Part shown: positions 37,410 to 44,977 of the stretch, one piece after another | Layout of the letters: the number at the start of each line of letters is the position of its first letter | Position numbering within the stretch: the first letter of the stretch is position 1 | From: Scatosoma sp045632265 | GTDB lineage: Bacteria; Bacillota; Clostridia; Christensenellales; Borkfalkiaceae | Assembly (NCBI GenBank): GCA_045632265.1 | Contig: JAZQWG010000033.1 | Coordinates: 1 to 47,076 of the forward strand | DNA length: 47,076 bases | Direction: 5' to 3' | The notes under the pieces: generated by a model | The model's input: only the letters and a program-made list of their open reading frames with translations | Told to the model about the DNA's origin: nothing | The model's database searches: none | Translations under genes and position numbers: made by a program

Positions 37410-37715
37410 ATGAAACTCACAAATCTTATTTTGGCAATCACGCAAGGGGAAGTACAGCAAATCGTAGATCCGATTACGCAGCTTATCAAGGTCGTCATTC
37501 CCGTACTTTTGGGCTTAGTTGGCTCTATTGGTTTGATTTACTGCATTCGATTGGGTGTTAAGTATGCAAAATCGGCTGACCCTCAAGAACACGAACAAGC
37601 AAAGAAAGCGTTAATCCATGCGATTATCGGTTTTGTAATGATTTTCGTATTGTTGATTATGTGCCAGGTTGCGCTTCCTCACTTAATTAATTTTTGGCAA
37701 AGTTACGGTGACTAA
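37410..37715 (+). CDS. VirB2/TrbC-like pilin (Mbov_0395 type)
   Basis: The protein has 101 aa, with AAGGAG before ATG 37410. A short N-terminus precedes two membrane helices (about 28-48 and 69-92) joined by a charged cytosolic loop GVKYAKSADPQEHEQAKKAL, then a short tail. This layout and the loop sequence match the pilin-like family annotated in mycoplasma and clostridial ICEs as Mbov_0395. Such proteins are probable counterparts of the VirB2 pilus subunit. Its partners of the same set (membrane protein and ATPase) lie downstream, interrupted by one lipoprotein gene. Confidence 0.88.
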   Translation: MKLTNLILAITQGEVQQIVDPITQLIKVVIPVLLGLVGSIGLIYCIRLGVKYAKSADPQEHEQAKKALIHAIIGFVMIFVLLIMCQVALPHLINFWQSYGD

Positions 37716-37738
37716 TTATCATTCAACGACGAAAAATT

Positions 37739-38491
37739 ATGAGATTTTTGTGTAAAACCATAGTGGGCTGTTTGTGCGCTATTTTCAGCATGCCCTTTTG
37801 TACGGGGTGTGTGGATTTAGGCGTAGGGGACGACGAAAATGCGTTTAAGGAATATTTTTCAAGCGTTTACGTACTTTCTCGCACAGGGATAAAACAATTT
37901 AATATCGCCGAGTTTAATAGAAATATAACATTGGAAGATATGGGGATACCCGTTGTGCCAACACTTGGTTACGGGCAATATTCCTATATTGGTTTTCGTG
38001 TTGCTGAAAATTACGAGATTTCCATCGACGAATTTGCGTTTTTCGCCAAGACGGCGGAAGATGCAGGGCAATTGGATTTGGAATTTTACGTGGTGAAACA
38101 TATGCCCACGAAAATCCAAATAGACGACGAAAACACCGCGGACGGTATTCCCAAGGATGACGAGCAATCGGGAGAAGATTCTTCCGATTCCGAATCGGCT
38201 TCGGGGGGAGAAACTGGCGATGAAACGGGCGATGAATCGGAAGATATAACAGAAGACGAAGTATTTAACGATAGTTCGTTATGTTTCGTTTCCCACTTTT
38301 CCGTTACCAATGAATGGAATTCTGTTTTGTTGGAATTTGAAGAGGTGGAAGTTGTACCGCCGAGGTGGTTTATCGTTGTGCGAATTCGCAATAACTGTTA
38401 CATAAAAAATAAGGACGAAGAAGAAACTCCTCCCGTTTTGTTTACGTTTAATTATTTAATGTTTCATTGTGCGGACGCAAGGAAAGTATAA
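37739..38491 (+). CDS. Lipoprotein with acidic linker inside the secretion operon
   Basis: The protein has 250 aa. A short signal peptide (MRFLCKTIVGCLCAIFSMPF) ends in a lipobox-like CTGC, with the acylated Cys at about residue 24. A beta-rich domain (about 35-125, GQYSYIGFRVAENYEISIDEF) is followed by an acidic, low-complexity Ser/Glu/Asp/Gly linker (about 130-180, with GETGDETGDESED) and more beta strands to the C-terminus. No ribosome site of note is seen, so translation may depend on the upstream pilin gene 23 bases away. No family is recognised. Position suggests an extracytoplasmic part of the channel or pilus base. Confidence 0.75.
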   Translation: MRFLCKTIVGCLCAIFSMPFCTGCVDLGVGDDENAFKEYFSSVYVLSRTGIKQFNIAEFNRNITLEDMGIPVVPTLGYGQYSYIGFRVAENYEISIDEFAFFAKTAEDAGQLDLEFYVVKHMPTKIQIDDENTADGIPKDDEQSGEDSSDSESASGGETGDETGDESEDITEDEVFNDSSLCFVSHFSVTNEWNSVLLEFEEVEVVPPRWFIVVRIRNNCYIKNKDEEETPPVLFTFNYLMFHCADARKV

Positions 38492-38505
38492 GGAAGGAGA
38501 CTTGT

Positions 38506-39939
38506 ATGTTTGATTGGTTTTGGGAATTTTTATACGGCTTAATAAAAGTTCCGCTTTTTTGCATAGATTTTATTTTGAGACTGGCAAATATGCTTTGCGG
38601 AATAGAATCGATTGAGGTAAACGGCGAAAAAAAGGAACTTACGTATTATTTCTTATCCAGCGATGAAATCATGGATGCCTTTAAGTACGTTTGTATCATT
38701 GGTTTTATCTTATTGATGCTGTTTACCGTGTACCGTTTGATACGTGGACAAGCCGAGCATTTTGCAGGGAAAACGCCACAAAAAATTTGTGGGGATACAG
38801 CGAAAACTGTTTTATATTTCTTGTTAGTACCAGGATTTATGTTGCTTGCCACGGTTGCCGTAACAACGTTTATGCGTGCCATTTACGCAGCGACTTCGTT
38901 TGGAGATGCTTCGTTGGGCTCGTCTATGTTCACGATTTTTGCGGAAGAGGCGTACAACGGTTCGTTGGATAAAGAAACGGCTTTGAATATGTTTAGAAGC
39001 GGGGAGCTGGATTATTACGATACAGCTACCGTTGCTTCCTATTTCAAACTGAGTAAAATCAACTTCTTCCTTGGTTTTTTGGGTTCGATTGCCGTTCTTC
39101 TGATGCTGGGGCTTACGTTGTTATCCTTTGTTGAAAGGGTAATTAGTATCATGATATTGTTTGTAATATCTCCCATTTCTATCAGTTCGTCTGTTTTGGA
39201 CGAAGGCGCGCGTTTTAAGTTGTGGCGAGATCAAGTTATCAACAAGTTTTTGCTAGCCTATGGTGGTATTATCGCATTAAACATCTTTATGTTGTTGATG
39301 TCGGTTACAAACCGTATTGCATTTTTCGACAATTCCTTTATGAACGGCTTAACCAAACTCGTATTTGTGCTAGGCGGGGCTTTGGCTTGTCGACGGGGTA
39401 TGGAACTCATCGGCAACCTAATTTCCCAAGGTGCAGGTTCGCAAGAAATGCGTGACCAAACGCATGCGCTTGGCGGTATGGCTATGGCTGGGCATATGGC
39501 AGGCAAAGTTGTAGGTGGCGTTGCAAAGGGTGTTAAAGGGTACTTTAATGCAGGGAAAACGATGATTGAACAAGTTACGGGCAAACCTATTATGAGTTCT
39601 ATCATGGATAAAATCAACGGCAACGTCGACCAGATAAACGCACGGCAAGCACAAGAAGAAAAAGAAAATCGTTTTATCGAAAAATTAAACCGAGGTGGTA
39701 TGACGGGCGGTGTGACAAACCAACTCCAAAATACGCTTAATGGTAGGGCTCAAAGTGCGCCTGCTGGAAATGTGTCCCCTAATGCTGATGGGAAACAAAA
39801 TAACGGCGGTCAGAAACAGGACGATAAAGTAAATAATCAGGCGAGCGACACTATCAAACAATCGTTGCAAAACCAACAACAGGCAAACCAACAGCCACAA
39901 CAACAGCAAAAACAGCAAGAAAGCGATAAGCACAAATAA
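38506..39939 (+). CDS. VirB6/TrbL-like polytopic membrane protein (Mbov_0396 type)
   Basis: The protein has 477 aa. ATG 38506 has AAGGAAGGAG upstream; an earlier in-frame ATG at 38467 overlaps the lipoprotein gene and lacks a ribosome site. About six membrane helices span residues 5-300, with the family-typical stretch ISIMILFVISPISISSSVLDEGARFKLWRDQV in the middle. A Gly/Ala/Met-rich segment and a hydrophilic, Gln/Asn-rich tail (ends QQQANQQPQQQQKQQ-type) lie on the cytosolic side. VirB6-like proteins form the inner-membrane channel of type IV systems. It lies directly before virB4, as in the Mbov_0395-0396-0397 gene order. Confidence 0.88.
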   Translation: MFDWFWEFLYGLIKVPLFCIDFILRLANMLCGIESIEVNGEKKELTYYFLSSDEIMDAFKYVCIIGFILLMLFTVYRLIRGQAEHFAGKTPQKICGDTAKTVLYFLLVPGFMLLATVAVTTFMRAIYAATSFGDASLGSSMFTIFAEEAYNGSLDKETALNMFRSGELDYYDTATVASYFKLSKINFFLGFLGSIAVLLMLGLTLLSFVERVISIMILFVISPISISSSVLDEGARFKLWRDQVINKFLLAYGGIIALNIFMLLMSVTNRIAFFDNSFMNGLTKLVFVLGGALACRRGMELIGNLISQGAGSQEMRDQTHALGGMAMAGHMAGKVVGGVAKGVKGYFNAGKTMIEQVTGKPIMSSIMDKINGNVDQINARQAQEEKENRFIEKLNRGGMTGGVTNQLQNTLNGRAQSAPAGNVSPNADGKQNNGGQKQDDKVNNQASDTIKQSLQNQQQANQQPQQQQKQQESDKHK

Positions 39940-39961
39940 AATGGGTTAAAAGGACGTAGTT

Positions 39962-42598
39962 ATGAGAATTATTCCTAAAAAGACAAAAGTTAAAGTGGAA
40001 TTTTACCGAAATTTCACACTTGTGGATATTATTATCGCTTTAATCGGTTTTGGCACAGAAGTATTGTTATTGTTTACAAACTTCGGTGCTTTGCAGTACG
40101 TGTTAATGGCGATTGTATTGGGTATATTCGTTTGTTTGTACTTACCGGTGGCAGGCGAAAAACTGTATATGCAAATTGGGAACTTGATACGGTTTATGTT
40201 CAGTCGTAAAATCTATAAAAAGAATTCCCAAGACGCAAAAAACGATATTCATGCACTCATTCCATTTAAGGGGATTAGTGATGAAGTGATTGAATACGGC
40301 GAATATTATGCGGGTGTATTGGAAATTATGCCCAAAGAGTTCCGTTTGTTATCGGCTTATAAGCAATCGGAGATTATCGACCGTGTATTTACCAACGTGT
40401 TAAAAAACATTACGGGAAAGACTACGGCAAGTATTGTAAAAATAGACCGCCCGATTTTAATGGACGAATATATCGTACAAGAGAAACAAAAGAAACCTGC
40501 GCTGGATAAAACTTGCGAATCGGGTGGTTTGTCCTACGAAGAAAGTATTCCAAGAAAAAATATGGTGGACGACCGTTTGCAAATTTTAGATAATTTGAAC
40601 TACACCAACAAGGTGTACAAATCGGGTTATTATCTCGTGGTGTACGATGCGAACAAATCGTTGATTGCGGAACTAATTAACGATGCGATGTTAAAATTCA
40701 AGGAATATACGATAGAATCCCACCGCCTTAACGATGCGGAATTGGCAGTATTTTTGAAATACAACTACACCAACGACTTTGATGAGCGGGATATTAAGTA
40801 TTATAATCCAGAAGAATATCTTGATTACGCAACCCCTTCGGAAGTATCCTTCAAACTCAACAGTACGATTGTTGACGGTAGAGAGTGTACGATTTTCACC
40901 GTACGTGATTATCCAATGACGGTTAAAAATGCGTGGGGATTCCGCTTGTTTAACGTGGAAGGCACCAAAGTTGTAATGAATATGCAACCCATTGAGAAAT
41001 CTAAAGCTGTTCATCGTATCGACCGTGCTTTGCAAGAATTGCTTACCAAACGTTCTTTCAAAGCGTCGGATATTATCGACCAACAAACGCACGTCAATTC
41101 GCTTGTAAATCTTTTAAGTATGCTTCAAAACGACAATGAAACGTTGTTTGAGGTAACCATACATATTACGGTTTACGACAATAAACTTAACAATGAAAAC
41201 TTGAAAAAACGTGTGAAGAGTATGCTTTCGGAAAACGGATTCCACGTCAGTGAAAACGTTGCTAAACAAATTCGTGGTTTTGTTGCGTCCAATTTGTCGG
41301 CGTACGATGGTATGAAAGAGTATTATCGTTCGATACACGCATCGTCGGTGGCTGCATCGTTTCCGTTCGTGTTGAATTACATTATGGACGATAAAGGGGT
41401 TTTGCTTGGGCATTCCAACGGCTTCCCCGTTGTGGTCGATTTTTTCAAACGCAACGAAGAGCGTGTAAACTCCAATATGGTCATTATGGGTAAGTCGGGT
41501 AGTGGTAAATCGTTTGCAACGAAAACCCTGTTGACTAATTTAGCGGCTGAAAACAGCAAAATTTTTATTCTTGACCCCGAAAACGAATATCAAAACTTGG
41601 CGCACAATCTCCACGGTAAGATGATAGACGTAGGTACGGCAAAGGAAGGTCGGTTAAATCCGTTCCACGTTATTACGTCTTTGGACGCGGATGAGGCGGA
41701 AGATGATGGTACAACGACGAACTTCTCCGTGCATTTGCAGTTCTTGGAGGAATTTTTCAAACAAATATTGCAAGGTATCTCCGCGGATGCACTGGAATAT
41801 CTCAACAACCTTATTTTGAAACTGTACGAACAAAAAGGGATAACCGAAGGAACGGTATTTGCTAAATTGAAAGCGAAGGACTATCCCACGTTTGATGACT
41901 TGTTCCAATTGATTGTAGATGAGCAAGATAAAGCTACGGTAGAATACGATATTGCAAACTTGCGTATTTTGCACAACTACATTGCTAAATTTGCAGGGAA
42001 GGGAAGAAACGCCAACCTTTGGAACGGCGAAAACAGTTTGACGGTAGATGAAAACTTTGCGGTGTTCAACTTCCAAAGCCTTTTGGCGAACAAAAACGGC
42101 ACGATTGCCAATGCGCAAATGTTGCTTGTTTTGAAATGGCTGGATAATGAAATTATCAAAAATCGTGACTTTAACATTAAGTACGGTACGGATAGAAAGA
42201 TTATCGTTGTAATCGATGAAGCGCACGTATTTATTGATACAAAATATCCCATTGCACTTGATTTCATGTTCCAACTTGCAAAGCGTATTCGTAAATACAA
42301 CGGTATGCAAATCGTAATCACGCAAAACATCAAGGACTTTGTAGGCAGCCCTGAAATTGCAAGAAAGTCCACGGCAATCATCAACGCTTGTCAATATTCG
42401 ATGATATTTGCGCTTTCTCCCAACGATATGGGCGACCTTTGTACGTTGTATGAAAAGGCGGGAGAAATCAACGAAACGGAACAACAAGATATTATCAACA
42501 ATCCTCGTGGTAGTGCGTTTATGATAACGGGTCCGTTGTCCCGAATCAACGTTTCCGTTGTGGCATCCGAATATACGCAAAATCTTTTTGTTGAGTGA
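39962..42598 (+). CDS. VirB4-type ATPase with VirB3/PrgI-like N-terminus (Mbov_0397 type)
   Basis: The protein has 878 aa, with AAAAGGA about 8 bases before ATG 39962. Residues about 5-75 hold a basic start (KTKVKVEFYRNFTLVD) and two membrane helices, as in PrgI/VirB3 proteins. The VirB4 N-domain follows, then the RecA-like domain with Walker A GKSGSGKS (about 509-516), LDPENEYQNL (about 540), Walker B VVIDEAHVF (about 750) and QIVITQNIKDF. VirB4 is the universal energy source for assembly and substrate passage in type IV systems. This is the last gene of the operon; a terminator follows about 95 bases later. Confidence 0.95.
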   Translation: MRIIPKKTKVKVEFYRNFTLVDIIIALIGFGTEVLLLFTNFGALQYVLMAIVLGIFVCLYLPVAGEKLYMQIGNLIRFMFSRKIYKKNSQDAKNDIHALIPFKGISDEVIEYGEYYAGVLEIMPKEFRLLSAYKQSEIIDRVFTNVLKNITGKTTASIVKIDRPILMDEYIVQEKQKKPALDKTCESGGLSYEESIPRKNMVDDRLQILDNLNYTNKVYKSGYYLVVYDANKSLIAELINDAMLKFKEYTIESHRLNDAELAVFLKYNYTNDFDERDIKYYNPEEYLDYATPSEVSFKLNSTIVDGRECTIFTVRDYPMTVKNAWGFRLFNVEGTKVVMNMQPIEKSKAVHRIDRALQELLTKRSFKASDIIDQQTHVNSLVNLLSMLQNDNETLFEVTIHITVYDNKLNNENLKKRVKSMLSENGFHVSENVAKQIRGFVASNLSAYDGMKEYYRSIHASSVAASFPFVLNYIMDDKGVLLGHSNGFPVVVDFFKRNEERVNSNMVIMGKSGSGKSFATKTLLTNLAAENSKIFILDPENEYQNLAHNLHGKMIDVGTAKEGRLNPFHVITSLDADEAEDDGTTTNFSVHLQFLEEFFKQILQGISADALEYLNNLILKLYEQKGITEGTVFAKLKAKDYPTFDDLFQLIVDEQDKATVEYDIANLRILHNYIAKFAGKGRNANLWNGENSLTVDENFAVFNFQSLLANKNGTIANAQMLLVLKWLDNEIIKNRDFNIKYGTDRKIIVVIDEAHVFIDTKYPIALDFMFQLAKRIRKYNGMQIVITQNIKDFVGSPEIARKSTAIINACQYSMIFALSPNDMGDLCTLYEKAGEINETEQQDIINNPRGSAFMITGPLSRINVSVVASEYTQNLFVE

Positions 42599-42691
42599 AA
42601 ATTTATATCAAGCAACAATTAACGTTTCCAAAAGTTTTGGCGTGTAGATTTATAAATATGCAAAATTAAAATAAAAGCTAAAAGAACAGAT

Positions 42692-42727
42692 AACCCCTAT
42701 CCACTTGCGACAATGGATAGGGGTTTT
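42692..42727 (+). terminator. Terminator of the secretion operon
   Basis: AACCCCTATCCA and TGGATAGGGGTT form a perfect 12-bp stem around a 10-nt loop, followed by TTATT. Confidence 0.88.
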
Positions 42728-42790
42728 ATTGCTGAACATTAGTTTTTGGGGTAAAGTTTTGGGAAAATTTCTAGTGTATAAAGCAAAACT

Positions 42791-42816
42791 AATGGTTTTT
42801 ATCAATAAAAACCATT
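42791..42816. repeat. Near-perfect palindrome near the right border
   Basis: AATGGTTTTTAT and ATAAAAACCATT form a 12-bp inverted repeat with a 2-nt centre (CA). It lies 43 bp before the tRNA-derived repeat. It could be a recombinase or regulator site, or a weak terminator; nothing more is visible. The rest of 42599-42858 is AT-rich and has no gene. Confidence 0.6.
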
Positions 42817-42858
42817 AAAAATAGTAAAATAGGGGCTTTTTGAGAGGACTGAAAATTC

Positions 42859-42981
42859 CTCTAACTCCGTCATTCGGGTGTTCGCGCAAGCACTGTCCGT
42901 ACGGATAAGAAAGAAAAAGCAATACGCTTGTCGGCAGTGCGAAGCTTTGGCAAGAAACCAAAATATCTTCGCCCCAGCCAC
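42859..42981 (+). repeat. Right candidate attachment site: split copy of the tRNA-Gln 3' half
   Basis: Positions 42859-42884 repeat the tRNA from anticodon loop to T loop (one mismatch), and 42969-42981 repeat its 3' end TTCGCCCCAGCCA. Between them sits the third copy of the palindromic element (to 42968), in the same orientation as the copies at 22115-22202 and 22284-22369, with the same GCACTG / CAGTGC arms and TCCGTACGGA centre. Confidence 0.75.
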
Positions 42982-42983
42982 AA

Positions 42984-43034
42984 ACAACCCAAATCGAACC
43001 CTCTTAATAGGGGCTCGATTTGGGTTGTTTTTTG
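42984..43034 (+). terminator. Strong terminator after the right border
   Basis: AACAACCCAAATCGA (42984-42998) and TCGATTTGGGTTGTT (43016-43030) form a perfect 15-bp stem followed by T residues. It stands after the split tRNA end just as the terminator at 22047 stands after the intact tRNA, so it may be the original tRNA-Gln terminator displaced by the island. Confidence 0.88.
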
Positions 43035-43073
43035 TTGTATAATCTTGTCTTAAAGCGATTTTTTGGGAAAAGA

Positions 43074-43083
43074 AAACGTTTTT
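43074..43083. promoter_or_regulatory. CG-centred palindrome, possible LacI-family operator
   Basis: AAAACGTTTT is a perfect palindrome with central CG, the form bound by LacI-family regulators of sugar genes. It lies about 68 bases upstream of the -35 box of the glycosidase-like gene, rather far for direct repression. Low confidence. Confidence 0.3.
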
Positions 43084-43150
43084 TTTGTCTTTGACTTTTT
43101 ACCCGTCTTGATGGGGCAAATTAAAGAGTTGGAGGAATTTGGAAATGGTA

Positions 43151-43179
43151 TTGACAACACTAAATATATAAGATATAAT
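43151..43179 (+). promoter_or_regulatory. Consensus sigma-A promoter for the secreted-protein genes
   Basis: TTGACA at 43151-43156 and TATAAT at 43174-43179 with a 17-bp spacer are a perfect match to consensus. AAGGAG precedes ATG 43215. Confidence 0.88.
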
Positions 43180-43214
43180 ATAGAAAACTATTTAATTAAA
43201 TCAAGGAGAAAGGT

Positions 43215-44957
43215 ATGAAGAAAAAGACTATCGGCATAACCTTAGCGTGTGTGTTGGGCTCTACTATGGCGTTGACCCCTATGGCTGTCGCTTTCGCTAC
43301 GACCAACGGAAAATCTTTTGAGGAGGGCTCGAAAGGGGCTTTGAGCGATTATGAAAGTGCTATGTATCCTAATACCTCTTTTAGCTCGGACGAGTGGCGT
43401 AATGAAAAAGGGTACAATAGCTTCTATTTCACGCAGTTGGGCGACGAAGTAATGCCCATTGGCGGTTGGTCTTCGCCCCCGCCGGCTATGACGGTTTCTT
43501 GGCCCGACTACGCCAACAATCCGGAAAATAAGTTGGCGCCCGTTTCATATCCTAACCAAATCACGCTTGAAAACTATCAAACCATGAAGGAAAGCGGGAT
43601 TAACTTTATCCACGGGTTGCACGACAAATGGACGTCTGACCCCGCATCGCACACGGCTGTTATGGACGCGCTTAAATACGCCAACGAAGTGGGTATGGTG
43701 TATATAGTAAAGGACGACACCGCCTATGAAAATATCAACAGGTATGGTGTTAATGCGATAGATCTGCTTTCGCAGGACTACATGACGCAACCTGCTTACG
43801 GTGGGACGGGTTTTGTTGACGAGCCTGGGGTTAAACATTTTAAGGACCTTGGTAGCGCGACCCAGCTTTGGCGCTCGCACGAAATATACGGCGAAACCAA
43901 GCTTGCCTTTGTCAACCATTTGCCTTCTTACGCTTTCGACGGCGTATTGTGGCACGGCGCGCACGTAGATGCGAATACCATCAACGACCCGAATTGCATA
44001 CCTGACTTGAACGGTGACGGACAACCGGACAGTGCATATCCTACGTATAGTGATAATTACGACGCATACGTTGAGAAGGCGATTGCGGAGACGTTCTCCC
44101 AAGTGTATAGTTATGACTTCTACGCCTATCCTTATACGTACGAAGGGAATACGTCTGACCCTGCTTCTTGGTTGAATTACCGTGCCGTTTTAGAACCCAA
44201 ATTCTATCAGACGTTAAACGATATTCGTAAGAAAACATTAGAAGCAAACGTTCCTTTTTGGAGCTTCGTGCAGGTAGGTAGTTATACGCCGGCGGGAGTA
44301 GGCGTGACACCAAGACAACTTACCTATTCTGAAATAGCTATGCCTGTTCACACGGCTCTTGCATACGGCGCGAAGGGGATTCAGTGGTTCAATTACTGGC
44401 AACCTGTCGAATTCCATCCAACCCATCAATTGTGTGGTATGGTGGACCATCAAGGCAACAAATTAGATTACTATTATTATTGTAAAGCCGTCAACGAGCA
44501 AATTGCCGCCGTTGATCACGTATTGATGAAGAGCGCATCGAAAGGCATTATCTATGTTGGCTCGACGTTAGATCCTTTCATAAATCATAATCGATTCACG
44601 CACAATGGGGAAGTCTTTGACGAATTGACTTCGTATGGCGCAGTAACCAGCGTAACGAGAGGAGATGAGTATTCCAATGCTGTCGTTGGTTGTTTTGAGT
44701 ATCAAGATAAAGGCTATGCGTATTATATTGCATCTTCTAACATAGAGTCGTCTTCCAATGCGAGAAATGGGCAAGACCCTATGCACACGGGCGCAAACAG
44801 TACAATTACGTTGAATTTTGACAGCGAATATACCGTAGAAAAAATTCAAAGAAATCCTGCGTTGTTCAAGTCGGAAACCACGACCCACACAGGCAATTCG
44901 ATTACGGTCACTTTGACGGCAGGCGAAGGCGCGTTAATCGTAGTAAGAAAGAAATAA
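43215..44957 (+). CDS. Secreted TIM-barrel glycoside hydrolase-like protein
   Basis: The protein has 580 aa, with AAGGAGAAAGG before ATG 43215. A Sec signal peptide (MKKKTIGITLACVLGSTMAL then VAFA) is followed by a large catalytic-type domain. Features suggesting a (beta/alpha)8 glycosidase are the early MPIGGWSSPPPA, MKESGINFIHGLHDKW with regular strand-helix alternation (about residues 85-145), NVPFWSFVQVGSY (about 347) and AYGAKGIQWFNYWQPVEFHP (about 377-396), where acidic catalytic residues are expected. The last 90 residues look like a small beta domain. No specific GH family can be named. No cell-wall anchor is seen. It is followed 20 bases later by another secreted protein, probably in the same operon. 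Confidence 0.75.
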   Translation: MKKKTIGITLACVLGSTMALTPMAVAFATTNGKSFEEGSKGALSDYESAMYPNTSFSSDEWRNEKGYNSFYFTQLGDEVMPIGGWSSPPPAMTVSWPDYANNPENKLAPVSYPNQITLENYQTMKESGINFIHGLHDKWTSDPASHTAVMDALKYANEVGMVYIVKDDTAYENINRYGVNAIDLLSQDYMTQPAYGGTGFVDEPGVKHFKDLGSATQLWRSHEIYGETKLAFVNHLPSYAFDGVLWHGAHVDANTINDPNCIPDLNGDGQPDSAYPTYSDNYDAYVEKAIAETFSQVYSYDFYAYPYTYEGNTSDPASWLNYRAVLEPKFYQTLNDIRKKTLEANVPFWSFVQVGSYTPAGVGVTPRQLTYSEIAMPVHTALAYGAKGIQWFNYWQPVEFHPTHQLCGMVDHQGNKLDYYYYCKAVNEQIAAVDHVLMKSASKGIIYVGSTLDPFINHNRFTHNGEVFDELTSYGAVTSVTRGDEYSNAVVGCFEYQDKGYAYYIASSNIESSSNARNGQDPMHTGANSTITLNFDSEYTVEKIQRNPALFKSETTTHTGNSITVTLTAGEGALIVVRKK

Positions 44958-44977
44958 ATAAAAAGAGAATAGAATTA

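Larger units (their letters stand above)
22001..42981. mobile_element. Putative tRNA-Gln-associated island carrying a type IV secretion cluster
   Basis: The left border is the 3' half of an intact tRNA-Gln. The right border repeats the tRNA segment from the anticodon loop to the T loop with one mismatch in 26 bp, and then the 13-bp tRNA 3' end. Anticodon-loop to 3'-end duplication is the usual scar of integration by a tyrosine recombinase. The interior is almost wholly co-directional: a two-component system and a nine-gene T4SS operon. No integrase, excisionase, relaxase, replication initiator or transposase is visible. It could be a decayed integrative conjugative element, an element mobilised in trans, or a secretion locus no longer used for DNA. 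The border assignment is inferred; the right copy is interrupted. Confidence 0.55.

Noticed and set aside
41654..42580. 308-codon reverse-strand frame opposite virB4
   Set aside because: It is antisense to the Walker motifs of a complete VirB4 ATPase, with no promoter or ribosome site.
42802..42987. Short reverse-strand frame at the right border
   Set aside because: It is the same repeat read in antisense and matches the artefact peptide near the tRNA.
43039..43044. TATAAT just after the right-border terminator as a promoter
   Set aside because: No acceptable -35 box lies 16-18 bp upstream and the consensus promoter at 43151-43179 explains expression better.
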